64,000 nucleotides of DNA, taken from assembly GCF_018156225.1 (NCBI RefSeq), contig NZ_JAGTAR010000010.1, forward strand, positions 88,540 to 152,539, in the 5' to 3' direction. This document shows positions 1-8,252 of this stretch, piece after piece (the first letter of the stretch is position 1; each line of letters starts with the position of its first letter). The notes under the pieces are model-generated. The model did no database searches. It was given only the letters and a program-made list of their open reading frames with translations, and was not told the origin of the DNA. The translations under genes were made by a program, and so were the position numbers. This DNA comes from Carboxylicivirga sediminis (lineage in GTDB: Bacteria; Bacteroidota; Bacteroidia; Bacteroidales; Marinilabiliaceae).

Positions 1-12
1 TTAATTTTGGCT

Positions 13-67
13 CGATACATCGTGTATCGGAAAAAAAATAAAAAGTTGGTGGATATACGGTGTATCG
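13..67. promoter_or_regulatory. Palindromic TGTATCG motif with a second half-copy
   Basis: The bases at 13-29 form a perfect inverted repeat, CGATACA-TCG-TGTATCG. The half-site GTGTATCG recurs at 60-67. A short dyad plus an extra half-site is typical of a transcription factor operator, but the gene it would control lies outside the window or is unclear. No other support. Confidence 0.25.
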
Positions 68-133
68 ATATGGATGGTATTTTATAATGAATACATGTAT
101 TGATGACTAAAGGCTAATGGGAGCTGCACTATT

Positions 134-397
134 AACCTGAGTTCGACATAAAATTACTGGCTCAAATCGCTTATAAATGTTTAGTTTCAAGGAATATTTG
201 TGAAAGAATAGCGAGCTATGGTGAACAGATATGACGATGAAAATGAATATTTATAAGTGAAACTCTAAGCTTTTCCTTGAATAATTGATTTACTGCTTTA
301 AATTTCATCACCGTAGCTCGCTACGCTTCTGAAACTCGCATTGTAAATCAGTTATTTAAGAAATTTTGAGCTCTGTAATTTTAATCGAACTCAGGTT
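134..397. repeat. MITE-like foldback element with about 35-bp imperfect terminal inverted repeats
   Basis: The left end (134-168) and the reverse complement of the right end (365-397) share AACCTGAGTTCGA, then AAAATTAC, then GCTCAAA, with a few mismatches. A second internal inverted pair, TAGCGAGCTAYGGTGA, lies at about 208-224 and 307-322. Both ends are flanked by ATT in direct orientation, a possible 3-bp target duplication. There is no ORF inside. The end sequence recurs near 49.3 kb. I infer a non-autonomous foldback element; the parent transposase family is not identifiable from this window. Confidence 0.6.
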
Positions 398-402
398 ATT
401 AC

Positions 403-981
403 TTAAACAATAGCCTTCTGTGGCGTTTTACAGCACCTGATACTGCGTATGACAATGATGCAAGCGTTTAGCAGGTACATAATGGCCACCCATCCAATTA
501 TAAACCATTCTGATGCCATCACTCTTGTGGCCGTAATAGCACCATTTTGTTGATACATTAGGCTGTCGATATAACGAATAAAGAAGAAGCCAATAACCAA
601 TAGACCACACCAAAAGGTTTGAATCAGCAGTGTGGTTTTGGCACTCTTATTAAATCGGTCATCTTTTTCCGGCGTGGCCACCCAAATAAGGGCCGGCAGA
701 ATGATGTTTATTATTGGAAACAACAGATAACTCAGGGCAGACAGATTCAGGATGGTTAGTAGGCGATTGTTCTTATATTCATCTTTAAACGGCGCCTCAG
801 TATTGGGAAACAGTACTTGTTTAATTTGTAACAGCGTATTTCCTTTTGGTTGTGTTTGTCCCTGTTCAATGCGTTGAATGGTTCTTACACTGAGTTTAGT
901 TTGATCGGCCAAAACTTCTTGTGACCATCCTTTAGCTTCTCGTGCCTGTTTAATTTTAAGACCTGAATGCAGTGTGCTCAT
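403..981 (-). CDS. XRE-family HTH regulator with membrane domain
   Basis: The first 65 or so residues form a lambda-repressor-type helix-turn-helix: IKQAREAKGWSQEVLA, then LSVRTIQRIEQG, with a TQPKGNTL tail. The rest holds three or four hydrophobic segments resembling a DUF4870-like membrane domain. Such XRE-membrane fusions are common in Bacteroidota, and their targets are usually unknown. I chose the ATG at 981 rather than the in-frame start at 1035. From 981 the protein (192 aa) begins MSTLHSGLKIKQ, just ahead of the HTH as in the family, and the extra 18 residues look like non-conserved leader. The gene is on the same strand as the glycosyltransferase upstream of it. A DNA-binding role is confident; the regulon is unknown. 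Confidence 0.8.
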   Translation of the reverse strand: MSTLHSGLKIKQAREAKGWSQEVLADQTKLSVRTIQRIEQGQTQPKGNTLLQIKQVLFPNTEAPFKDEYKNNRLLTILNLSALSYLLFPIINIILPALIWVATPEKDDRFNKSAKTTLLIQTFWCGLLVIGFFFIRYIDSLMYQQNGAITATRVMASEWFIIGWVAIMYLLNACIIVIRSIRCCKTPQKAIV

Positions 982-1104
982 AGTAGATTGTGTGATTGAT
1001 TCAAGGGCTAATTTAGTTGAATGCCCTATCGACAATTACTTTTTGATGGTGTCATTTTCATGACAATTTCACGACATAGTTCGTTAATTGGCAAATAATT
1101 AGAT

Positions 1105-4047
1105 TTATAGCTCTATGCCTAGTTGCTTATAAACGTTGGTTAATTGTTGGTTTAGTACCGGATCATTGATGGTATCCAAAACCATTTTCACCAATTGGCC
1201 TTTTTCAAGCTCCTGCTGAAAGGTGTTGGCTGCAAATTGTTGCTTACGCTGGGGCAAAGCAGCATACCATAGGAGGTTGTTCAGGTGTCGGCCTAACAGG
1301 TAACTGGCATATTGCAGCGCTTTTTCTTCGAGTCCGCACTCAAAGGCTAAATGAACAAGCGGCAGGTTGCCGGCCACATCAGGGCCAGCCTCAATGGGCA
1401 ATTCCTTCAGGCTTTTTAAGACGACTGCCTGTGCTTCCTCCATTCTTTTCTGCTCCAGTAAATCGGCAGCAAGCAGGTTGCCAATCTGACGGTATTTGAT
1501 AACATCAAATGTACGACGGCAATAGTGATCGTAATAAGCTAGTGAGCCATCTCCCAGATCAATTTTATTTATGAAGGTGTTGAGCAGTTGATCAGTATCG
1601 TAAAAGATAGGGGTGTTGTCTTGCTGCCTTTGGGGCACAAGTTTGTAAACCAATCCGTCGTACCTTAAATGCTTCTCCAGGCCGTTGAATATTTCCGGGT
1701 CGGCACCAATGGTAAAGTAAATGGGGCGTTCCCAATTGTTACTGGCGATTATATCAAGCAGGGCAATGTCATTTTTATACAACACACGCTTGGGACATTG
1801 CCATTTAAGGGTGTCCTTATCATCGTATGGTAGTGTGAAGCGATTAACCGGCGAAAAGTCCACCTTCATGCCATTTTGCATGGGTAGTTTCGAAGTTTCC
1901 TTGTTGCTTCCAATGAATTGCACAACACTCTGCAAGGGTGCATACTCCGGACTTTGTTCCAGCAATAATGCGTAGTCAAGGTTGCCTGTTTTGTAGCGTT
2001 CCTGTGCGATGCTTAGCGAAGTAGGGGGTGTTTGATTAATGGCACCCGCCAGCTGCTGTATGCACCAATCGGCACCCATTAAGCCGTAGTTAATTACTCT
2101 AATATCGGTTCTGTAGTCTTCCACTTCCTGCGCATACCAGAGGGGGTAGGTGTCGTTGTCGCCATAGGTGAACAGAATAGCATTGGGTTCGCAAGAGTTG
2201 AGATAGCTTTTGGCCTGCATCAGTGCAAATTCTCTTCCCGAGCGATCATGATCATGGTAATTTTGTGTCACCATCAAAAGCGGCACAGCTACAAGCACCA
2301 AAATACTTCCCAGTCCCGCCGACAAATAGCTTTTTGTTTTTAAGTAGATGAAATTGATAACCGCGAAAGCTCCAAACGCAATGAAAAGGCCAAATGCAAA
2401 AAATGAGCCGACAAATGCGTAATCGCGCTCGCGGGGTTCAAATGGTGTTTGATTGAGGTAAAGGATAATTACCGGTCCGGTCATCAGCATAAGTAAGCCC
2501 GTTACGGCCAGGTACTTCTTGCTGTTTTTGCCTTTGTTTATCAGCGACACAATGCCTATTAAACCCAAAATGAGGGGCAGCATAAAATAGACATTGCGCG
2601 ATGGATTGCTGACGGACAAGCTGTGTAACTGGCTGCCTTCTATGCTATGGTCAATAAACGGAATGCCTGTAATCCAGTTGCCTTTCTGAATATCGCCGTG
2701 GCTTTGTTCGTCATTCTGGCGCCCGGAAAAATTCCACATGAAATAGCGAATGTACATGTGGTTGACCTGGTAATTAAAGAAGAAGCGCAGGTTAGTAACG
2801 AATGAAGGTTTCTCAGTACTATTAGGATTGGCCCCGGCCCATTGCTGATAGCCGTATTTATGAGCAGGGTTGTTGCTATGCATCCTTGGGAAGATGCCAC
2901 AGCCCTTATCGTCATAATCATAGCTGTCTGATTTTTTATACGATTCGTAGCCTTGACCGCTTTTGCGATAAGCATCTTTGTATTGCAAATCGCCTGCAGC
3001 TGTGTTGTAGTAATGGCCGTATAAAAGTGGATTCTGTGCATACTGTTCGCGGTTCAGAAAACTGTCCAGCGAAAAAACGCTTGAAGGATCATTCAGGTTG
3101 ATAGGTGTATTGGCATCGGCCCGAATAATAATCATGGCATAAGAAGAGTAGCCAATCATAAATACCAAGGTACATACCGCCAGCATGTGTTGCCAGTTGT
3201 TCTTTTTTAGCGTGGCAAAAACCGCATAAAACAAGCCACCAAACACTATTACAGCAAAGGTTAATAAGCCCGCGTTAATGGGTAACCCCCAGCTGCTGAC
3301 CATCAAAATTTCCATTTTACCTGCCAGCCAAAGCCCGTTTTGTATGATGCCAAAAAGTAAAAGTCCTAATATAGCGCCACCAATGGCCATTGCTTTGGCC
3401 AGTAATGCCCACGAGAATGCTTTTTGACGTAATAATATCAGCAATACCAACACCGGAATGATAAGCAGGTTTAGCAAGTGAACACCTACGGAAATGCCCA
3501 TCAGATAGGCAATCAGTACCAGCCAGCGAGTACCCGAGCCTGTTTGGCTATTGGCATCTTCCCATTTGAGGAATAGCCAGAAACAAAGAGCTGTAAAAAA
3601 TACAGATAGGGCATATACCTCTGCTTCAACAGCTGAAAACCAGAAGGTGTCAGATACTGCAAAGGCAAGCGCCCCAATGGCAGCTGAACCAGCAAGTAGT
3701 AAATAGCCTTTAAGTGTCTGGGTATGTTGACTAAATAGCTTACGAAGCATGTGCTCAGCCGAAAAATACAAAAGCATAACCGTTGCACCTGATGCAAAAA
3801 CCGATAAGATATTGGCTGTATATGCTATTTGAGATGGTTCAAAAGCGAATAGGTTAAAGGCTTTGCCAAGAATCAGGTAAAAGGGTGCCCCTGGTGGGTG
3901 ACCGACCTCCATTTTGGCCATGCAGGCGATGAATTCGCCACAGTCCCACAAGCTAACTGTGGGTGCCATGGTGCTCCAGTACAGGATTGATGATATAATA
4001 AAGAGGCTCCAGCCCAATACGAGGTTAAGCTTTTTGGTTGAAATCAT
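1105..4047 (-). CDS. DUF2723 / TMEM260-like membrane glycosyltransferase
   Basis: A 980-aa polytopic membrane protein. The N-terminal half has about 12 hydrophobic segments. Near residue 35 it carries WDCGEF, then HPPGAPF, the signature of DUF2723 proteins (PF11028), whose human relative TMEM260 is a protein O-mannosyltransferase. GT-C enzymes use acidic residues in the first external loop, which fits the D and E of WDCGEF. After about residue 600 come a soluble domain (YGDNDTYPLWYAQ) and a helical C-terminus. By family knowledge it would move a lipid-linked sugar onto exported proteins. A role in the Bacteroidota general O-glycosylation pathway is inference. The length is usual for the family. 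It reads away from the tRNA genes. Confidence 0.82.
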   Translation of the reverse strand: MISTKKLNLVLGWSLFIISSILYWSTMAPTVSLWDCGEFIACMAKMEVGHPPGAPFYLILGKAFNLFAFEPSQIAYTANILSVFASGATVMLLYFSAEHMLRKLFSQHTQTLKGYLLLAGSAAIGALAFAVSDTFWFSAVEAEVYALSVFFTALCFWLFLKWEDANSQTGSGTRWLVLIAYLMGISVGVHLLNLLIIPVLVLLILLRQKAFSWALLAKAMAIGGAILGLLLFGIIQNGLWLAGKMEILMVSSWGLPINAGLLTFAVIVFGGLFYAVFATLKKNNWQHMLAVCTLVFMIGYSSYAMIIIRADANTPINLNDPSSVFSLDSFLNREQYAQNPLLYGHYYNTAAGDLQYKDAYRKSGQGYESYKKSDSYDYDDKGCGIFPRMHSNNPAHKYGYQQWAGANPNSTEKPSFVTNLRFFFNYQVNHMYIRYFMWNFSGRQNDEQSHGDIQKGNWITGIPFIDHSIEGSQLHSLSVSNPSRNVYFMLPLILGLIGIVSLINKGKNSKKYLAVTGLLMLMTGPVIILYLNQTPFEPRERDYAFVGSFFAFGLFIAFGAFAVINFIYLKTKSYLSAGLGSILVLVAVPLLMVTQNYHDHDRSGREFALMQAKSYLNSCEPNAILFTYGDNDTYPLWYAQEVEDYRTDIRVINYGLMGADWCIQQLAGAINQTPPTSLSIAQERYKTGNLDYALLLEQSPEYAPLQSVVQFIGSNKETSKLPMQNGMKVDFSPVNRFTLPYDDKDTLKWQCPKRVLYKNDIALLDIIASNNWERPIYFTIGADPEIFNGLEKHLRYDGLVYKLVPQRQQDNTPIFYDTDQLLNTFINKIDLGDGSLAYYDHYCRRTFDVIKYRQIGNLLAADLLEQKRMEEAQAVVLKSLKELPIEAGPDVAGNLPLVHLAFECGLEEKALQYASYLLGRHLNNLLWYAALPQRKQQFAANTFQQELEKGQLVKMVLDTINDPVLNQQLTNVYKQLGIEL

Positions 4048-4224
4048 GATTTCGTGCTATTTTGTTCTTAAAGATAGTTTTTATCACTGATACTCACTTA
4101 CTACATCCGGGTGATTGTTTTTATGTATGTAACATCAGTTAAGACTCTATTGGTTGTTGGTGTCATAAAACTCTCTGAGTCATACAGGCTAACGAATTCA
4201 AGCCAATATTTTTGAAAAAATTTC

Positions 4225-4254
4225 TTGCATTGAAAGAAAAACTCTCTATCTTTG
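4225..4254 (+). promoter_or_regulatory. Bacteroidota-type promoter of the tRNA-Gln genes
   Basis: A -7 box TATCTTTG (4247-4254) fits the Bacteroidota consensus TAnnTTTG. A -33 TTG lies at 4225-4227 with 19 nt between them. The first tRNA begins 30 nt downstream. Confidence 0.7.
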
Positions 4255-4283
4255 CATCGCTTTTAAAACAAAAGCATGGGAAT

Positions 4284-4354
4284 TGTCTCATGGTGTAATG
4301 GTAGCACAACTGGTTTTGGTCCAGTTAGTCAGGGTTCGAATCCTTGTGAGACAA
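4284..4354 (+). tRNA. tRNA-Gln (TTG), copy 1
   Basis: A full cloverleaf folds by eye. The acceptor stem is TGTCTCA/TGAGACA, the D-arm contains GTGTAATGGTAGCAC, and the anticodon stem AACTGG/CCAGTT carries loop TTTTGGT with anticodon TTG. The T-arm is AGGGTTCGAATCCT. The 71-nt length and TG...CA acceptor ends match bacterial tRNA-Gln. CCA is not encoded. It is identical to the copy 113 bp downstream. Confidence 0.96.
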
Positions 4355-4360
4355 CAACTT

Positions 4361-4386
4361 AACCTCCTGAAAAAGGAGGTTTATTT
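4361..4386 (+). terminator. Hairpin terminator between the two tRNA-Gln genes
   Basis: AACCTCCT-gaaa-AGGAGGTT followed by TATTTTT forms a compact GC-rich stem with a T-run. It lies in the 42-bp spacer, so it may reduce read-through into copy 2 or be read as a processing site. Confidence 0.7.
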
Positions 4387-4396
4387 TTGATAAGTT

Positions 4397-4467
4397 TGTC
4401 TCATGGTGTAATGGTAGCACAACTGGTTTTGGTCCAGTTAGTCAGGGTTCGAATCCTTGTGAGACAA
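4397..4467 (+). tRNA. tRNA-Gln (TTG), copy 2
   Basis: Identical over all 71 nt to copy 1, with the same TTG anticodon and cloverleaf. No clear -33/-7 promoter is visible in the short spacer, so it is probably expressed by read-through from copy 1. Confidence 0.96.
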
Positions 4468-4477
4468 CGTCCGAAAC

Positions 4478-4508
4478 GCTTCTCAATAGATTGGGAGGCG
4501 TTTTTTTA
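4478..4508 (+). terminator. Rho-independent terminator after tRNA-Gln pair
   Basis: A 13-bp stem AACGCTTCTCAAT / ATTGGGAGGCGTT (with G-U pairs) and an AGA-type loop is followed by seven T residues. It ends the tRNA transcript. Confidence 0.85.
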
Positions 4509-4670
4509 TTACTACCATTCTGTTTGTATCTTTTTCTAATAACCTAACTAGAACTCCCAGTTTTTGCCCTCTTTTATGAACGATTTGTAGAGCGAAGTAA
4601 TTCGCACGGGGTTCTCTCTAAATTGCCTTCTTTCATCTAAAGTTTTAGCTTAGGCTATTTGAATTTCTCT

Positions 4671-4757
4671 TTAATAATTGGCAAATTTCAGGTACTCTAA
4701 GGGATTGAGCCAATTAATAATGGAATGAGGTAAGGGCTTTAAATGATGGGTTTGGTA
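4671..4757 (-). pseudogene. Transposase C-terminal remnant (IS3-type integrase tail)
   Basis: The minus strand reads YQTHHLKPLPHSIINW, then LNPLEYLKFANY and a stop. This matches the ending shared by IS3/IS481-type DDE transposases (xRPHxxLxxxTPxEY). No start, catalytic core or terminal repeats are present nearby, so only a tail of about 28 codons survives. It lies between the tRNA-Gln genes and the tsf terminator; tRNA neighbourhoods are common insertion sites. It is short, so chance resemblance is possible. Confidence 0.45.
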
Positions 4758-4763
4758 TATAGC

Positions 4764-4788
4764 AAAAAAAAGGGAGCTATTTGCTCCC
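4764..4788 (-). terminator. Terminator of the rplM-rpsI-rpsB-tsf operon
   Basis: On the minus strand, GGGAGC-aaata-GCTCCC is followed by eight T residues, 28 bp beyond the tsf stop. A classic intrinsic terminator. Confidence 0.88.
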
Positions 4789-4815
4789 TTTTATATAAAG
4801 TAGAATGATTAACTA

Positions 4816-5643
4816 CTAGTTGTTCAAAGTGTAACGTTTGAAGTCAACAGCTTTTAAGCCTTTGCTTGTATTGTCAAGGTATTGCTTAATAGTTACTTTG
4901 TTGTCTTTAACAAACGCTTGCTCCATTAAAGTGTTTTCTTTGAAGAACTTGTTCAGACGACCCATTGCAATCTTTTCCAACATTGCTTCTGGTTTACCCT
5001 CGTTACGGGCCATGTCTTTACCAATCTCCAATTCTTTCTCTTTAACATCAGCAGGTACACTGTCGGCGTCAACAGCTACAGGAGCCATTGCGGCAGCCTG
5101 CATAGCAACGTCTTTACCAACTTGCTCGTCAATGTCAGCCTGGTTGAAAGCAACCAAAGTAGCCAACTTGTTACCAGCGTGGATGTAGGCAGTAACTGAT
5201 TCGGCGCTGATTACTTCGTAAGCAGCTAAATCAAGTTTCTCGCCGATTACACCACTTTGCTCAGAAACTAACTCAGCAACTGGACGGCCGTTCAATTCTA
5301 ACGCTTTTAAAGCTTCTAAGTCAGCTGGATTTTCAGCAATTGCCAAATCAAGAATTGTCATTGCGAAATCAACATAGCTTTCGTTTTTAGCAACGAAGTC
5401 AGTTTCGCAGTTTAATACGATTAACGCACCTCTTTTCTTGTCAGCGGTAACTTTTGCCAAAACAACTCCTTCAGTAGCTTCGCGGTCGGCACGCTTGTTA
5501 GCGATAGCCTGTCCTTTTTTACGGATGATTTCAACAGCTTTGTCGAAATCGCCTTCAGCTTCTGTTAGAGCTTTTTTACAATCCATCATACCGGCACCGG
5601 TACTTTTTCTTAGTTTGCTTACGTCAGCAGCAGTAATAGCCAT
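4816..5643 (-). CDS. tsf: Elongation factor Ts
   Basis: A 275-aa cytoplasmic translation factor that exchanges GDP for GTP on EF-Tu. The N-terminus MAITAADVSKLRKSTGAGMM is the UBA-like domain of EF-Ts, followed by DCKKALTEAEGD. The core has the EF-Tu contact motif NCETDFVAKN near residue 80. The C-terminus ends FKRYTLNN. The length is usual for Bacteroidota. It is the last gene of the ribosomal operon, 39 bp after rpsB, the classic rpsB-tsf arrangement, and is followed by a strong terminator. Confidence 0.98.
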   Translation of the reverse strand: MAITAADVSKLRKSTGAGMMDCKKALTEAEGDFDKAVEIIRKKGQAIANKRADREATEGVVLAKVTADKKRGALIVLNCETDFVAKNESYVDFAMTILDLAIAENPADLEALKALELNGRPVAELVSEQSGVIGEKLDLAAYEVISAESVTAYIHAGNKLATLVAFNQADIDEQVGKDVAMQAAAMAPVAVDADSVPADVKEKELEIGKDMARNEGKPEAMLEKIAMGRLNKFFKENTLMEQAFVKDNKVTIKQYLDNTSKGLKAVDFKRYTLNN

Positions 5644-5682
5644 GATATAATTTTTTAAAGTTGTTAGACAAAAATAATCGAA

Positions 5683-6504
5683 TTACTCGCCTGCAGTTTC
5701 TTCTGATGAAGATTCTTTAGCAGGAGCTTCTTCTTTTTTAGCTGCTTCCTTTGCAGGTTCAGCTTTTTTAGCACGAGCTTTCTTTTCTTTCGATCCTTCG
5801 TTGTCTTTCTCTACTTTGCGCTCGCTTAATCCTTCCTGAATAGCCTTAGTCATCACCTCAGTAATCAGCTCGATAGACTTAGTGGCGTCATCGTTAGCAG
5901 GGATTACGAAATCGATTGGTGCTGGATCTGAGTTAGTATCAACGATACCAAATACAGGAATATTCAAACGAATAGCTTCTTTTACAGCAATGTGCTCTTT
6001 CATTACGTCAACAACAAACATTGCAGCAGGAAGACGTGTTAAGTCAGCGATAGAACCTAAAGTTTTATCAAGTTTGGCACGCTGACGGGTAATTTGAAGC
6101 CTTTCTCTCTTCGACAAGTTTTTCCACTGACTTGGGTCAGCCATCATTTTGTCGATAGAAGTCATTTTCTTCACCGCTTTACGAATAGTGGGGAAGTTGG
6201 TTAACATACCACCTGGCCAACGCTCAGTAACATAAGGCATGTTTACACCACCAACTTTATCAGCGATGATTTCTTTAGCTTGCTTTTTAGTAGCTACAAA
6301 AAGCACTTTCCGACCCGATTTTGCAATCTGTTTAAGTGCATCAGCAGCTTCGTCGATCTTCACAGCAGTTTTGTGAAGGTCTAAAATGTGGATTCCATTG
6401 CGCTCCATGAAAATGTAAGGCGCCATGGCTGGGTTCCACTTTCTTTTCAGGTGACCAAAGTGTACACCTGCTTCCAATAATTCCTCGAAATTAACTCTTG
6501 GCAT
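5683..6504 (-). CDS. rpsB: 30S ribosomal protein S2
   Basis: The 273-aa small-subunit protein S2. It begins MPRVNFEELLEAGVHFGHL and carries KWNPAMAPYIFMERNGIHI, then VVDVMKEHIAVKEA and NIPVFGIVDTNSDP, all S2 hallmarks. The last 45 or so residues are a Lys/Glu/Ala-rich extension, common in Bacteroidota S2 and probably disordered. It is third in the operon rplM-rpsI-rpsB-tsf, with 111 bp between it and rpsI. Confidence 0.98.
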   Translation of the reverse strand: MPRVNFEELLEAGVHFGHLKRKWNPAMAPYIFMERNGIHILDLHKTAVKIDEAADALKQIAKSGRKVLFVATKKQAKEIIADKVGGVNMPYVTERWPGGMLTNFPTIRKAVKKMTSIDKMMADPSQWKNLSKRERLQITRQRAKLDKTLGSIADLTRLPAAMFVVDVMKEHIAVKEAIRLNIPVFGIVDTNSDPAPIDFVIPANDDATKSIELITEVMTKAIQEGLSERKVEKDNEGSKEKKARAKKAEPAKEAAKKEEAPAKESSSEETAGE

Positions 6505-6615
6505 TGTAATTTTTTTAAAGTTGTTTACTTTCTGTTTAAATCAATCTTCAAGTAGTTCCCCAATAATACGTTGAGAAGTCTTAAAGATTTAGATACTAAA
6601 CACACCTGATAAATA

Positions 6616-7002
6616 TTAACGTTTAGAGAACTGGAATCTCTTACGTGCTTTAGGACGACCTGGCTTCTTACGTTCAACAACACGTGAATCACGAGTCATG
6701 AAACCTTCCGCCTTAAGAGCCGGCTTGCTTTCAGCATCAATTTTTACAAGTGCACGGGCAATAGCTAAGCGAACTGCTTCAGCCTGTCCCTTGAAACCAC
6801 CACCATAAAGGTTAACTTTAATGTCGTAGTTGTCAGCAACACCAACGGTGTTTAATGGTTGTTTTACAATATATTGTAATGTTGCAGCTGGGAAATATTG
6901 CGCTAATTCACGCTTATTGATAGTGATATTACCACTTCCCTGGCTCACATAAATACGAGCAACAGCCGCTTTTCTTCTACCAATCGCATTAATTACTTCC
7001 AT
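6616..7002 (-). CDS. rpsI: 30S ribosomal protein S9
   Basis: A 128-aa ribosomal protein. It begins MEVINAIGRRKAAVARIYV and ends in the conserved basic tail KKPGRPKARKRFQFSKR, whose final residues contact P-site tRNA in the ribosome. It lies 5 bp after rplM, with which it is almost always co-transcribed. Length is standard. Confidence 0.98.
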   Translation of the reverse strand: MEVINAIGRRKAAVARIYVSQGSGNITINKRELAQYFPAATLQYIVKQPLNTVGVADNYDIKVNLYGGGFKGQAEAVRLAIARALVKIDAESKPALKAEGFMTRDSRVVERKKPGRPKARKRFQFSKR

Positions 7003-7007
7003 AGTAC

Positions 7008-7463
7008 TTATTTAATGGCGTTAATATCAATTACTTTAGGTTGTTGAGCTTCGTGCTTGTGTTCAGTTCCAGTATAAACATATAAGTTTCTGAAAAGCTG
7101 ACGTCCAAGACGGTTCTTAGGTAGCATACCTTTGATAGCTCTTTCAACTAATCTTTCCGGCTTTTTAGCGAACATTTCCGCAGGCGTCACGTCGCGACGT
7201 CCTCCTGGGTAACCACTATGGTAGAAAAATAAACGCTGGTCCCACTTGTTACCGGTCATTTTGATTTTGTCTGCGTTTAAGATAATTACATTATCTCCGC
7301 AATCTACGTGAGGTGTATAATTTGGCTTATACTTTCCTCTAAGTAGTTTAGCAACTTTTGTAGCTAAACGACCTAATACCATATCAGCAGCATCTACCAC
7401 AACCCACTCTTTGTTGGCAGTCGCTTTGTTGGCTGAAATCGTTTTGTAACTTAACGTATCCAC
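7008..7463 (-). CDS. rplM: 50S ribosomal protein L13
   Basis: A 151-aa large-subunit protein with TISANKATANKEWVVVDA, then LGRLATKVAKLLRGK, HVDCGDNVIILNA and RAIKGMLPKNRLGRQ. I place the start at a GTG at 7463-7461, which is preceded by AAGGAAG. It yields a protein beginning (V/M)DTLSYKTI as in other Bacteroidota. The upstream in-frame ATG at 7532 overlaps the promoter box (7505-7532), so it cannot be the start of this transcript. First gene of the operon. Confidence 0.97.
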   Translation of the reverse strand: MDTLSYKTISANKATANKEWVVVDAADMVLGRLATKVAKLLRGKYKPNYTPHVDCGDNVIILNADKIKMTGNKWDQRLFFYHSGYPGGRRDVTPAEMFAKKPERLVERAIKGMLPKNRLGRQLFRNLYVYTGTEHKHEAQQPKVIDINAIK

Positions 7464-7504
7464 AGTCTTCCTTTTTAAAATTCGACTTATTAATAAACAG
7501 TTTG

Positions 7505-7532
7505 CAAAGGTAGCGCGTTCGAATCGCAACAA
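7505..7532 (-). promoter_or_regulatory. Promoter of the rplM operon
   Basis: The minus strand carries TACCTTTG (7512-7505), an exact TAnnTTTG -7 box, with a TTG -33 element at 7532-7530 spaced 17 nt away. It lies about 40 bp before the GTG start of rplM. Confidence 0.7.
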
Positions 7533-7733
7533 TCAGGTCCCACCCCAACTGCCTTGAAACTGAAGGCCATACCTTTCGGCTCGGATAATAATCGGCCGCA
7601 AAATTACTGCTTTTATTTTTATTGTGCTAATTATTTGATTAAAAAAGCACTAATGTTTGCTGAAATCATTATTAAGGGACAACTTCGTTATTAAATGGTT
7701 CATATGTAGTTGGCAGGGATTGATATTTAAACT

Positions 7734-8252
7734 ATGAGGTTAGATGTAGATTTTTTTCGCCAGGATGTTTTGGTGGTGGCCAGTTCTCTACTGGGTAAGG
7801 TGCTGGTTCGACGTTTTAATGACGGCCGGGAAGAACGATTTGTGATTGTTGAAACTGAAGCGTACCGTGGTGAGGAAGATGGTGCCTGCCATGCCAGTAA
7901 AGGAAGAACAAGTCGCACCGAAGTCATGTATCACGAAGGTGGTGTGGTTTATGTCTATTTAATTTATGGGATGTATTGGATGTTGAATATTGTTACCGGC
8001 CAAAATGATGAACCACAAGCGGTATTAATTCGTGCAGTTAAAAATATAGACGGACCGGGCCGGGTGGGGAAGGTTCTGCATCTTGACAAAAGCTTTTATG
8101 GCGAATCAATTGTCATCTCTTCACGTTTGTGGATCGAAGACTCGAAAGAAATAGTAGCAGGTACAGTTCGCCGGACCGAGCGAATCGGAATTGATTATGC
8201 TCCTGAAGAGTGGCGAAATAAGAAGTGGCGTTTTGAATGGCTGATGCCTTAA
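7734..8252 (+). CDS. DNA-3-methyladenine glycosylase (AAG/MPG family)
   Basis: A 172-aa base-excision repair enzyme that removes alkylated purines. Family motifs in order: LLGKVLVRR, IVETEAYRGEEDGACHASKG (the E of ETEAY is the general base in the human enzyme), YVYLIYGMYWMLNIV and GPGRVGK. The protein is slightly short for the family (usually 190-200 aa), mainly at the C-terminal end, but all catalytic-side motifs are present. It is a single gene with 4 bp of convergent overlap with the outer-membrane protein gene. Confidence 0.93.
   Translation: MRLDVDFFRQDVLVVASSLLGKVLVRRFNDGREERFVIVETEAYRGEEDGACHASKGRTSRTEVMYHEGGVVYVYLIYGMYWMLNIVTGQNDEPQAVLIRAVKNIDGPGRVGKVLHLDKSFYGESIVISSRLWIEDSKEIVAGTVRRTERIGIDYAPEEWRNKKWRFEWLMP

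Noticed and set aside
7464..7532. Upstream ATG start for rplM, adding 23 residues
   Set aside because: The region contains the -33/-7 promoter, and the extra residues are not found in L13. The GTG at 7463 has a purine-rich site before it.
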